Source: JACVRM01 sp046262315 (lineage in GTDB: Bacteria > Actinomycetota > Thermoleophilia > Gaiellales > Gaiellaceae). From it: a stretch of 64,000 nucleotides of DNA. The notes beneath the pieces are model-generated. The model was not told the origin of the DNA and searched no databases. It saw only the letters and a list, made by a program, of their open reading frames with translations. Within the stretch, counting starts at the first letter, position 1, and the number at the start of each line of letters is the position of its first letter. A program made the position numbers and the translations under genes. The stretch is taken from contig JBHEMZ010000029.1 in assembly GCA_046262315.1 (NCBI GenBank), positions 49,884-113,883 on the forward strand, read 5' to 3'. Of this stretch, positions 53,501-60,608 are shown piece after piece.

Positions 53501-53955
53501 GCGTCGCGCTCGCGGCCCTCCTCGAGCGCCTTCGCAACGCGTCCCGAGAGGCATCCCGAGAGCGCGACGAGACCCTTGGAGTGCTGCTCGAGCAGCTCCC
53601 AGTCGACTCGCGGCTTGTAGTAGTAACCCTCGAGGTAGCCGAGCGAGGAGAGCCTGATCAGGTTGCCGTAGCCCTCGTTCGACTCGGCCAGCAGGGTCAG
53701 GTGCGCGTAGCCCTTCGCCTGCGCGCGCCTGCTGTCGGCGACGTACACCTCACAGCCGAGGATCGGCTTGACGCCCTGCTTGCCAGCCTCCCGGTAGAGC
53801 TCGACCGCGCCCGCCAGCGAGCCGTGGTCCGTGAGCGCGACAGCGGGCATCTCGAGCTCCGCCGCCCGCGCGGCGAGCGCGGAGATGCGGCACGCCCCGT
53901 CGAGGATCGAGTACTCGGAATGGACATGCAGGTGGACGAACGGCGCCTCAGACAC
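50566..53955 (-). CDS. dnaE: DNA polymerase III alpha subunit (DnaE1 type)
   Basis: Main replicative polymerase, 1129 residues. PHP domain (1 to about 270) with all nine metal ligands by position: His10, His12, Asp19, His44, Glu69, His85, Cys135, Asp203, His205. Palm with GRGSTAGSLAAY and catalytic aspartates in DLPDMDIDFS; thumb and fingers; tandem helix-hairpin-helix (KIRFGLNAVKNVGDGAARAI); OB fold (VTVGGIVGAIKQLTTKKGEPM) and a C-terminal domain. Fits DnaE1 with intrinsic proofreading. GTG start at 53955; a 293-base gap without recognised features lies beyond its 3' end. Confidence 0.97.
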   Translation of the reverse strand: MSEAPFVHLHVHSEYSILDGACRISALAARAAELEMPAVALTDHGSLAGAVELYREAGKQGVKPILGCEVYVADSRRAQAKGYAHLTLLAESNEGYGNLIRLSSLGYLEGYYYKPRVDWELLEQHSKGLVALSGCLSGRVAKALEEGRERDAEAELDRLTQVFGRDQVYVEMQNAGIDVQARINPVLAGLAERSGLPLVATGDVHYLLAEDARAHEALLCIQSGDSLRNPNHWKFDTDEFFFKSPAEMAADFPGHEAALRRTLEVAERCNVEIELGTIRLPRFPVPAGRDAFDYLVEQVERGLERRYGAVTPELRERAQFELKTIREMGFADYFLIVWDFVHFAKTNGISVGPGRGSTAGSLAAYCLEITDVDPMRYDLLFERFLNPARKDLPDMDIDFSIAGRDRVINYVAEKYGRDRVAQIITFGTMAARAAVRDAGRVLEVPYGAVDKLAKLIPEGPGQTLDECLKPGTELRKSYDTDRLTKEIVDLARPLEGLVRQDSIHAAGVVIGAQPLIDFVPVQQKGADQEVVTQFAGGDIEALGLLKMDFLGLRNLDVIDRTLELIGGGLDVESIPLDDRKTYEMLARADSTGVFQFESSGMRDALRAVKPTEFEDLIALVALYRPGPMQYIPEYAKRKNGQAPVTYIDERLKPITGDSHGICIYQEQYMQIAKQIAGFSPAEAETLRKAIGKKIHSLMASLKEKFLEGCAESGTTPGVAQQLWKDMESSQDYSFNKAHSACYALIAYRTAWLKANHPHEYMAALISSVMNTKDKVPYYVNACHEIGIDVLPPDVNESQCDFAVVEGKIRFGLNAVKNVGDGAARAILRARGEGGPFTSLWDFTERVDPQVVNKRALESLVKCGALDSTGLPRKGMLECLESALAWGGRHHADQLAGQSSIFDLDDEEEQSPRHHPVVAPGEFEKNELLAMEKESLGLYVSEHPLTAVADQLRRKTDCGLAEVERRRDGEVVTVGGIVGAIKQLTTKKGEPMVFLQLDGVTGSAEVVVFNSVYAAAREFCETDRMIVVKGRVDHKQEGETKLIALEVSAFEETPERREVRLHVDARQARAGIIGELASLVRDFPGEARVVVALETSEGPKTLAFGAGYRVRPAPDFFAEAKALLGETAVL

Positions 53956-54212
53956 GGACGCTCGATTGTAGGAGCGCCGCAGGACGGGCGGTCCCGGCCG
54001 CTTCTCTCCGCCGCGCGAAGGAACGCGCCAGCCCGGCCTGACGCGCGCCGCGACGCGCAGGCCGGCAGCGCGGGCTCGGTGGGGAGGCTCGACCTCCTCG
54101 ACGCTCGGGTTCGGCGGAAAGGATGAGCCATGTCGATCGCGTTCGTGCAGTCGCCGCCCTTCTCGGCGATCTTGGAGGTGTCGCGCAACGCGAATCGGGA
54201 AGGGAAGCAGAC

Positions 54213-54344
54213 ATGATCCGCACCCAGCTTCCGAACCCGGAGCCGCCGCTGCCCACCCCGGAGCCGATCCCGACGCCGCAGCCGCCCGATCCGGCCCCCA
54301 CTCCAGACCCGGCTCCGCAGCCGCCGACCGAGCCGCTGAGCTAA
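54213..54344 (+). CDS. Possible small proline-rich protein
   Basis: 43 residues, MIRTQLPNPEPPLPTPEP and further PEP/PDP/PQP repeats, more than 40 percent proline. GGGAAG lies six bases before the ATG and a strong hairpin follows the TAA, which support a real gene; the composition alone could also arise by chance in G+C-rich DNA. An upstream ATG at 54123 would add 30 residues. Function unknown. Confidence 0.4.
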   Translation: MIRTQLPNPEPPLPTPEPIPTPQPPDPAPTPDPAPQPPTEPLS

Positions 54345-54348
54345 TGCG

Positions 54349-54378
54349 GTCCCGCAGGGACAGAGTGCCCTGCGGGAC
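54349..54378 (+). terminator. 11-base perfect stem-loop
   Basis: GTCCCGCAGGG (54349-54359) and CCCTGCGGGAC (54368-54378) with loop ACAGAGTG, five bases after the stop of the small proline-rich frame and before the converging gene at 54444. Belongs to the GGGAC/GTCCC hairpin theme. Confidence 0.6.
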
Positions 54379-54443
54379 GAGCCGTTAGATCAGTTGCCGG
54401 GATTGTCCCCGAAACGGACCGTCCTGCCACGCCCTGGCGGGCG

Positions 54444-54923
54444 CTATGCCGCGTAGGCGTCTTCGAGGTCGGCCCAGCGCACGCAGCCGAGCGCCGCGTC
54501 GAGCAACTCCTCGTCGCCGGCCTCGCGGGCACGCTCCTCCAGCGCCCGGCCGAGCGCGCGCAGGAGCTCCGGGTCGCCGGTCGCGTCCTCGACCATGCGC
54601 GCGAGCCGCGCGGCGTCCTCGAACTCGCCCTGGTCGGCCCGGATGACGGCGGCGCAGGCGAAAGACGCAATGCGGGCCTCGTTTGAGGCTTCCACCCGAA
54701 CGGACGCGCGCAGAACCGCCAGCGCCTCACCGGGAAGGCCGAGCGTGGCGAGCGCCGCCGCGAGCGCGTTCAGCGCCCAGGCCCGCTCCTCGACGTCGCC
54801 GACGGGAGCGACGGTGAGCGTCTGCGCGATGCGTGCCAGCTCCTCGTCCTCCGCGGGGCCCGCAGACGGCCGTCCACAGACGGTCTGCCAGAGCTCCTCG
54901 AAGGCTGCACGGTTGTCGGGCAT
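54444..54923 (-). CDS. Helical-repeat protein of unknown function
   Basis: 159 residues: MPDNRAAFEELWQTVCGRPS, then alternating helices EERAWALNALAAALATLG, GEALAVLRASVRVEASNEAR, DQGEFEDAARLARMVEDATGD, ELLRALGRALEERA. TPR-like pattern, cytoplasmic, no catalytic motif. ATG at 54923 is chosen; upstream frame is low complexity. Divergent from the channel gene. Confidence 0.7.
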   Translation of the reverse strand: MPDNRAAFEELWQTVCGRPSAGPAEDEELARIAQTLTVAPVGDVEERAWALNALAAALATLGLPGEALAVLRASVRVEASNEARIASFACAAVIRADQGEFEDAARLARMVEDATGDPELLRALGRALEERAREAGDEELLDAALGCVRWADLEDAYAA

Positions 54924-55071
54924 GGCGGAGATATCGGCACGGCGGCGCGGTTGTTGAGCGTCGCTTCGCCGTCGCGGCGTGGATGCCTGCGACAATCCGC
55001 CGCCCGTGCAGGAGCCCGCGCGCCGCCCGACCCTCGCCCGCGCCGTCGACTCGTAGGCCTTCGGCGCGGCG

Positions 55072-55854
55072 GTGCTGGCGGTGATCCTTGCGAACGCTGC
55101 AGTGCTCGGCGCGCAAACCTACGAGCGTGTCGAGTCGGAGTTCGGCGACGCGCTCGACCTGCTCAACCACGTCTTCCTGGGCGTGTTCGTGGTCGAGCTG
55201 GGCCTGCGCATGGCGTCCTACCGGCGCCCGTGGGACTTCTTCCGCAACGCGTGGAACGTCTTCGACTTCGTCGTGATCGGCGCCGCGTTCGTGCCAGGCC
55301 TGCGCGAGAAGCCGACCGTCCTGCGGCTCGCGCGGCTCGCCCGCGTGGTGCGCATCTTTCGCGTCCTCCCAGAGCTCCGCATCCTGCTGCTCGCCATCGG
55401 CCGCAGCCTGCCACCGCTCGGCTCGATGGCGATGCTCGTGACGGTGATCCTCTTCGTCTACGGGATGATCGGCTGGTCGCTCTTCGGCGAACAGGATCCG
55501 AAGCACTGGGGCGACATCGACGAGGCGATGCTCACGCTCTTCGTGATGCTGACGCTAGAGGATTTCCCGCGGTACGTCGAACGCGGCCGCGAGGTCGAGC
55601 CCTGGTCGGTCGTCTACTTCATCAGCTTCGTGCTCGTAGCGGCCTTCATCGTGCTGAATGTGCTGATCGGCGTCGTGCTCAACTCGATGCAGGAGGCGCG
55701 CGAGATCCACCTGCGCGAGGAGCTGCGCGAGCGCGGCGTCGAGCCGACGGACGAGGAGGTGTCGATCGCGTCGCGCGTCGCGACGCTTCGCGACGCCCTC
55801 GACGAGCTCGAGCGAGATCTCCTGCTGCACGAGCGGCGCAGCCGTAGCCCCTGA
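55072..55854 (+). CDS. NaChBac-like voltage-gated cation channel, N-terminus interrupted by a stop
   Basis: 260 residues, six-transmembrane single-domain channel. S1 begins in LAVILANAAVLGA; S4 has Arg85, 88, 91, 94 and 97 at every third position (VLRLARLARVVRIFR); the pore loop ends in TLEDF (161-165) where NaChBac has TLESW; S6 is AAFIVLNVLIGVVLNSMQEA; a C-terminal coiled coil follows. Upstream in frame, GTG 55006 starts QEPARRPTLARAVDS, then TAG (55054-55056), then AFGAAVLAVIL. The stop removes about 22 residues and the first turns of S1; GTG 55072 could reinitiate. Active channel or pseudogene is open. Confidence 0.7.
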   Translation: MLAVILANAAVLGAQTYERVESEFGDALDLLNHVFLGVFVVELGLRMASYRRPWDFFRNAWNVFDFVVIGAAFVPGLREKPTVLRLARLARVVRIFRVLPELRILLLAIGRSLPPLGSMAMLVTVILFVYGMIGWSLFGEQDPKHWGDIDEAMLTLFVMLTLEDFPRYVERGREVEPWSVVYFISFVLVAAFIVLNVLIGVVLNSMQEAREIHLREELRERGVEPTDEEVSIASRVATLRDALDELERDLLLHERRSRSP

Positions 55855-55940
55855 CCGGACAGCGCGGCCGAAACGCTAGGTCGCCGCCTCCGGCAGCGGC
55901 AGCGCCGGTGGCGAGCTGACCGCCCGTCCTCGCGCGAGGC

Positions 55941-56198
55941 CTAGCCGGCCCGCCCGCGCGGCCAGGACTCCTCAGCGGCTGAGATTCGCCGCCTGCGCCT
56001 TCCGCGCATCGGTGGCCGGAGCGGATGATCCTCGAGCAGGGGGCGCGGGTGCCTGCTCTCGACCCGCAGCCGCTCGATTAGCTCCGAAGCCTCGTCCACC
56101 GTCCGCGGGAACTCCTCGCCGGCCCGCTCGCAAAGCACGGCCGCGAGCGCGTAGATCTGTCGGACGGTTGCGGGCGGATACTGCGTACGTTTGAGCAT
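55941..56198 (-). CDS. Small protein of unknown function
   Basis: 85 residues: MLKRTQYPPATVRQIYALAAVLCERAGEEFPRTVDEASELIERLR, then a basic, probably disordered tail (MRGRRRRRIS). The N-terminal helical part looks like a recurring small actinobacterial domain (...QIYALA..LCE.AGEE.P.T..EAS.LI..LR) whose role I do not know. ATG at 56198. Confidence 0.6.
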   Translation of the reverse strand: MLKRTQYPPATVRQIYALAAVLCERAGEEFPRTVDEASELIERLRVESRHPRPLLEDHPLRPPMRGRRRRRISAAEESWPRGRAG

Positions 56199-56431
56199 TC
56201 AGCCATTGAGCGCGAAATACCGTCACGTGTTTGTGCCCACTCTGGGCCAAGCTTGTCATCTCACATCAGCTCTATTCAGGCATGACTGCTGGCCGGCGCC
56301 TCCGCACCGTCAGCGCGCGCCACGGCCTGACGCAGGCGCAGCTCGCGGCGTGCTCACGCCAACACGCGGCAGCGCCGGCGGCGGTAGGACTGTTTCGGCG
56401 GAGGCGCCGGTGGCGCTGGCATGATCGTGCG

Positions 56432-57043
56432 GTGAGCGAGCCGAAGGCGACTGCGGAGTCTGTCGAGGAGGCGCTGCCTGGTCTCTGGCGGTGGTCGGTG
56501 CACGACGAGCGGATCGACTTCCTCGGGTCGGCGTACGCGATTGGCGGCGAGCACGGGACCGTGCTCGTGGACCCGCTGCCGCTCGCTCCGGAGGCGCTCG
56601 CCTCGCTCGGGCAGGCAACCGCGATCGTGCTCACGAGCGGCTCGCACCAGCGATCGGCGTGGAGGCTGCGGCGCGAACTGGGCACGCCTGTGTGGGCGCC
56701 GGAGCTCGCGCGCGAGATCGAGGAGGAGCCGGACGAGCGCTACGGCGACGGCGACGAGCTGCCGGGCGGCCTGCGAGCCGTCTTTACGCCGGGAGCGGGG
56801 ACGACCCAGCACACGCTTCTGCGCGGGGGCGAGCCAGGGGTGGCGTTCGTACCCGACCTGCTCCTGCAGCCACCGGGTCAGCCGGTAATGCTCGTGCCCG
56901 CCGAATACGTGCAGGACCCTGCGGAGCAGCACCGCAGCGTCGAGAAGCTGCTGGAGCTACCGTTCGAGGTGCTCTGCCTGACGCACGGCGGCGTGCTGCG
57001 CGAAGGCGCCAAGGGAGCCGTCCGGGCCGCAGCCGACGCCTGA
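56432..57043 (+). CDS. Degenerate metallo-beta-lactamase-fold protein
   Basis: 203 residues with the fold's start (LPGLWRWSVHDERIDFLGSAYAIGGEHGTVLVDPLPL) and end (VLCLTHGGVLREGAKGAV), but the metal motif HxHxDH is replaced by TSGSHQRSAWRL, and the second-site ligands are not evident. So probably not a metallo-hydrolase; could be a binding or regulatory derivative. GTG at 56432 fits the family start. Upstream in the same frame is a fragment resembling an XRE helix-turn-helix. Confidence 0.65.
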   Translation: MSEPKATAESVEEALPGLWRWSVHDERIDFLGSAYAIGGEHGTVLVDPLPLAPEALASLGQATAIVLTSGSHQRSAWRLRRELGTPVWAPELAREIEEEPDERYGDGDELPGGLRAVFTPGAGTTQHTLLRGGEPGVAFVPDLLLQPPGQPVMLVPAEYVQDPAEQHRSVEKLLELPFEVLCLTHGGVLREGAKGAVRAAADA

Positions 57044-57145
57044 ACTCCCAACCAATCGCCGGGACATGGTCCAGATGGCCAGTGCCAACCTGGGATCCGC
57101 GCGGAAGGGCCATGGCCCGAACAACCGGTCACAGCTCCCCACCGA

Positions 57146-57162
57146 CCCCACCCAGGGTGGGG
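57146..57162. terminator. Hairpin CCCCACC-CAG-GGTGGGG between convergent genes
   Basis: Perfect 7-base stem with a 3-base loop in the 283-base gap between two converging genes (57043 and 57327). The rest of the gap has no recognisable gene. Confidence 0.5.
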
Positions 57163-57326
57163 AAGCCTGTCCACCCGCCACCCGGCGGTGACGCTACCGG
57201 GGAAAGACGCACGGGTGTGCAACGAGTCTGTGGCGCCTCTGTCGTCATTGGCTGAGCGCCGGCCGACCCCAGGACTCCACTGGGAGACCCACGCGTCTTT
57301 CCGCACCGTAGACCGACGCCGCCGGG

Positions 57327-58364
57327 TCACGGCTTGAAGCGCGGGTACAGCGCGCGCACCTCGTCCACGTAGGCGGCGAGGCGGTCGGCGAGGTCCGCAT
57401 CGTGGATTTCGAGCACGTCCTCGGCGTTCTGCTCGCCCGAGCGAGAGAGGTTGAAGCTGCCGGTGAAGACGACGTCGTCGGCGATCGTGACCTTGGCGTG
57501 CATGAAGTCGTGGGGTGTCCCCTCCGGCTCCCACGGCGTCGACGGCTTTCCGGAGAACGGCGCTTCGAGCGCCTGCTGAAGCAGCGGCAGCTTCCATGCG
57601 GCATTGCCGTTCCGACGCCACTGGTGGATGACGCCCCGCACCTGCGGCGCGTCGACGCAGCCCGCAATGTCGAGCTTGCCCTCGGAGACGAGCTGGGCGA
57701 GTGTGGCGAGCACGGGCGCTGCCGTCACAACCGGCGAGCAGATCCGCACGCGGCGGCGAGCCCGCGCGATGTGCTTCGCGATACGGGCCGACAGCGCCTC
57801 GCCGTAACCGGGTGTGAACCAAACGCGGACGGTGGTGCCGTTCACCGACAGCGGCGCTGGCTCGACGAAGCCGCTGCGTTCGACGTCGCCTGTCCTCCAG
57901 AGCTGCTCGAAGTCGGCTTGATAACGGGAGGCGACCTCCTGCGAGCCCACTGTCGCAACGACGTTCTCCTGGATCGAGAACGAGTCGTCGGTCCAGTTCA
58001 TAGAGCCCGTCCAGACCGCCTCCCCGTCTGAGATCGCGTACTTGTGGTGCATCAGGTCGGGCACGCCGGCGATGGGACGCGCCGGCACGCCGAGGGAGGC
58101 GATCAGCGTGGCGTCCGGTTCCGGTGGAGGCGGTACCGGGATCGGATTACGATGTTCGACGTTGTAGACGAACCGCACGGCGACGCCGCGCGCCGCGGCG
58201 TCCCGGATGGCCCCGCCGATCACCGAGGCCGTCTCGGGCTTCAGGTGGAAGTCGTAGTGGGCGAGGTCGAGCGAGCGCCGGGTGGCGCCGACGAAGTCCG
58301 CGATCCAGCCGGCCACGTCCTCGACCCGCTGGCCACCGTCATGGAGGGTGCGCACCTCAATCAC
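57327..58364 (-). CDS. Phospholipase D-like protein with two HKD motifs
   Basis: 345 residues. HKD motif 1 MHHKYAISDGEAVWTGSMNW (His-x-Lys-x4-Asp then GSMN) and motif 2 MHAKVTIADDVVFTGSFNLS, the normal two-motif architecture that makes one active site. Begins MIEVRTLHDGGQRVEDVAGWIADF; no signal peptide. May be a phosphodiesterase acting on lipid or nucleic acid; substrate unknown. GTG at 58364 preferred; the frame extends upstream without family character. Confidence 0.85.
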   Translation of the reverse strand: MIEVRTLHDGGQRVEDVAGWIADFVGATRRSLDLAHYDFHLKPETASVIGGAIRDAAARGVAVRFVYNVEHRNPIPVPPPPEPDATLIASLGVPARPIAGVPDLMHHKYAISDGEAVWTGSMNWTDDSFSIQENVVATVGSQEVASRYQADFEQLWRTGDVERSGFVEPAPLSVNGTTVRVWFTPGYGEALSARIAKHIARARRRVRICSPVVTAAPVLATLAQLVSEGKLDIAGCVDAPQVRGVIHQWRRNGNAAWKLPLLQQALEAPFSGKPSTPWEPEGTPHDFMHAKVTIADDVVFTGSFNLSRSGEQNAEDVLEIHDADLADRLAAYVDEVRALYPRFKP

Positions 58365-58446
58365 AGGGGCATCATCCTGACAGGCTTCTTCAGCCGCGGA
58401 ACTTGCGCGGCGACGTCTCCCGCGGACGCGCCGTACGATCGCATCG

Positions 58447-59586
58447 ATGCGGCCGCCGCCCGACCGGCTCGTCCGACTTCCGGAGCAGTACTTCACCGCG
58501 CTCCTCGGTCGCGTGCAGGCTGCGGCGGCGCTGGCGGGCGAGCCGCTGGTGGATCTGGGACGCGGAAACCCGGAGGTCGGGCCGCCGGTGCACGTCGTCG
58601 AGGCGCTCGTCAGAGCTGCCCGCGACCCGGATCAGCGCGTGCACGGGTACGCGCCCTTCCGCGGCCTGCCCGAGCTCCGCGAGGCCGTCGCCGCGCGCTA
58701 CCGCGACGTCTACGGCGTCGAGCTCGACCCGGAGCGCGAGGTTGCCGTCGTGCCCGGCTCGAAGACGGCGCTCATCGAGCTCGTCCTCGCGCTGGCCGAG
58801 CGCGGCACGAAGGTGCTGCTTCCCGACCCGGGCTACCCGGACTATCCCTCCGGGGTTGCGCTCGCCGGCGCTCAGCTCGTGCCGCTAGCGCTCGAGGAGA
58901 CCGCCGGCTGGGCGCCCGACTTCGCCGCAGCGCCACGAGAGGATGTGGCCGCCGTCTACCTCAACTATCCGTCCAACCCATGCGCGGCCGCGGCGCCGGC
59001 GGGTACGTTCGCCGACGCGGTCGCGTACGCGCGCGAGACCAGCGCAGCGATCGTGCACGACTTCGCCTACGGCGACCTCGTCTTCGACGGGCGCGCACCT
59101 GAGAGCTTCCTCGCGGAGCCGGGGGCCCGCGAGGTCGGCGTGGAGATGTTCTCCATGTCGAAGACCTACGGGATGGCAGGCTGGCGACTTGGCTTCGTGG
59201 TCGGAAACGCGGAGATCGTCGAGCGCATCAACCTGCTGTCGGATCATGCGCGCGCGGGAATCTTCGCCCCGCTCCAGCGTGCGGCGATCGCCGCGTTCAC
59301 CGGGCCGCAGGACTCGGTGGAGGAGCGCCGCGCGGCGTACGAGCGGCGGCGCGACCGGGTACTGACCCTGACGGCCGGGCAGTCGGCGGGCACGTTCTTC
59401 GTGTGGGTGCGGATACCCAAGGGCCTGTCGGCCGAGCGCCTGCTCGCCGAGCACCGAGTGGCGGTGGCGCCGGGCGAGGGGTTCGGAGCGAACGGAGCCG
59501 GATGGGCCCGCATCTCGCTCGCCGTCACGGACGAGACGCTCGATCTGGGTCTCGAGCGCCTGGCGCGCGCCTTTTCGCCCGTGTAG
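58447..59586 (+). CDS. Class I/II PLP-dependent aminotransferase
   Basis: 379 residues. Features: VDLGRGNPEVGPP, GYAPFRGLPELREAVAARY, YLNYPSNPCAA, DFAYGDLVFDG and the PLP lysine in SMSKTYGMAGWRLGFVVGN. Closest in feel to the alanine/LL-diaminopimelate aminotransferase group, but substrate cannot be fixed. ATG at 58447. The divergent PLD gene starts 82 bases upstream. Confidence 0.88.
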   Translation: MRPPPDRLVRLPEQYFTALLGRVQAAAALAGEPLVDLGRGNPEVGPPVHVVEALVRAARDPDQRVHGYAPFRGLPELREAVAARYRDVYGVELDPEREVAVVPGSKTALIELVLALAERGTKVLLPDPGYPDYPSGVALAGAQLVPLALEETAGWAPDFAAAPREDVAAVYLNYPSNPCAAAAPAGTFADAVAYARETSAAIVHDFAYGDLVFDGRAPESFLAEPGAREVGVEMFSMSKTYGMAGWRLGFVVGNAEIVERINLLSDHARAGIFAPLQRAAIAAFTGPQDSVEERRAAYERRRDRVLTLTAGQSAGTFFVWVRIPKGLSAERLLAEHRVAVAPGEGFGANGAGWARISLAVTDETLDLGLERLARAFSPV

Positions 59587-59608
59587 TTCGGCGCTACTGT
59601 CCACAGAC

Positions 59609-60184
59609 ATGTCTCGGGCAGTCGTGGCCGTTCTCGCCCTGTCTCTGCTGGCCGGTCGGTGCTGCGCGTGCCGAGCCCCAGGCCCGCAGCGTCGCCTGGG
59701 TGACCGACGGCGACACGATCTCGCTCGCGGACGGCTCGCGAGTGCGGCTTCTCCAGATCGACGCGCCGGAGGCCCACGGCGAGTGCTATGGGCGCGCGGC
59801 GACGCGCGAGCTGCGGCACACCTGCTTCCAGTGGGCTCGCCTGTGACGCTGGAGGCGGACGCCGGGCTCGACCGCGTCGACCGCTACGAACGGCTGCTGC
59901 GCTACGTCTGGCGGCGCGGGACGAACCTCAACCTGGAGCTCGTGCGCCGCGGCACCGCCACCGTCTACCTCTACGGCGGTGGAAGGGGCAGGTACGCGGG
60001 CCGGCTCCTGGCGGCAGCGCGCGAGGCGCGGGCGGCGAAACGCGGGCTGTGGGGCGCGTGCCGCGTCGTGTGGGATCCCTACGCCCCCGCCACGACGTCG
60101 CCCCGGACGCAATCCCGTCGGAGGGGAGCTGCGATCCCTCCTGCCCGTCCTGTTGATTCACCCCCTTCGCCCGATCTCCGTTAA
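59609..60184 (+). pseudogene. Secreted thermonuclease-like (SNase) protein with two compensating frameshifts
   Basis: Signal peptide MSRAVVAVLALSLLAG is in one frame from ATG 59609. The nuclease core AARAEPQARSVAWVTDGDTISL...VRLLQIDAPEAHGECYGRAATRELRH is in the next frame. The rest (LLPVGSPVTLEADAGLDRVDRYERLLRYV to GLWGACRV) returns to the first frame. Dropping one base near 59656 and adding one near 59820 gives a continuous nuclease with a cleavage site at ARA-EP. Either a decayed gene or two assembly errors. A Pro/Arg-rich tail follows the domain. Confidence 0.75.
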
Positions 60185-60608
60185 AAGACGTGCGCTACGG
60201 ACTTCGTCGCTGTCGGCGCCGCCCTACGCCACTTCGACGGCACCGACAACCGGTTGCCCTGCGAGGGGTAAGCGCGCGAGAAGGCACGTGTACTTCGCAC
60301 TTTTGACACGGTCCGTGACACCCACGGGCGCTCTTTCTCGCTAGCCTCGAAACGGAGGGAGGCGCGCGGCCGGACCCCAGGGAGACATGGCCGCGAAGGA
60401 CATGTCTGCGGGGGATGCCGCAGTGACGACAGAAACGCGCCCGCGGGCCTTCGGCCGCTCGCCACCGGCTGGACTTACCGAGGAACAACGCGGAGCCTGC
60501 GACTCGGAAGCGCACCGCATGGTCGCCGGGTCGGCCGCGCGACCGAAACCTCGCTCACTCCAGCGCTTTTCCTCAAGCGCTCCTAACAACACGGCGATAG
60601 GTTCCGCC
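60185..60608. other. Long leader region of the glycoside hydrolase gene
   Basis: 424 bases without a supported gene. Contains TTGACA at 60303-60308, a short inverted repeat CACGG-T-CCGTG just after it, and a hairpin AGCGCTT-TTCCTC-AAGCGCT at 60562-60581 about 30 bases before the start codon. An unusually long 5' region for this window. I looked for known riboswitch signatures, including c-di-AMP, and did not recognise one. Confidence 0.45.

Noticed and set aside
60185..60608. c-di-AMP or other known riboswitch upstream of the glycoside hydrolase
   Set aside because: Position and length are suggestive, but the conserved sequence blocks were not found; a covariance search would decide.
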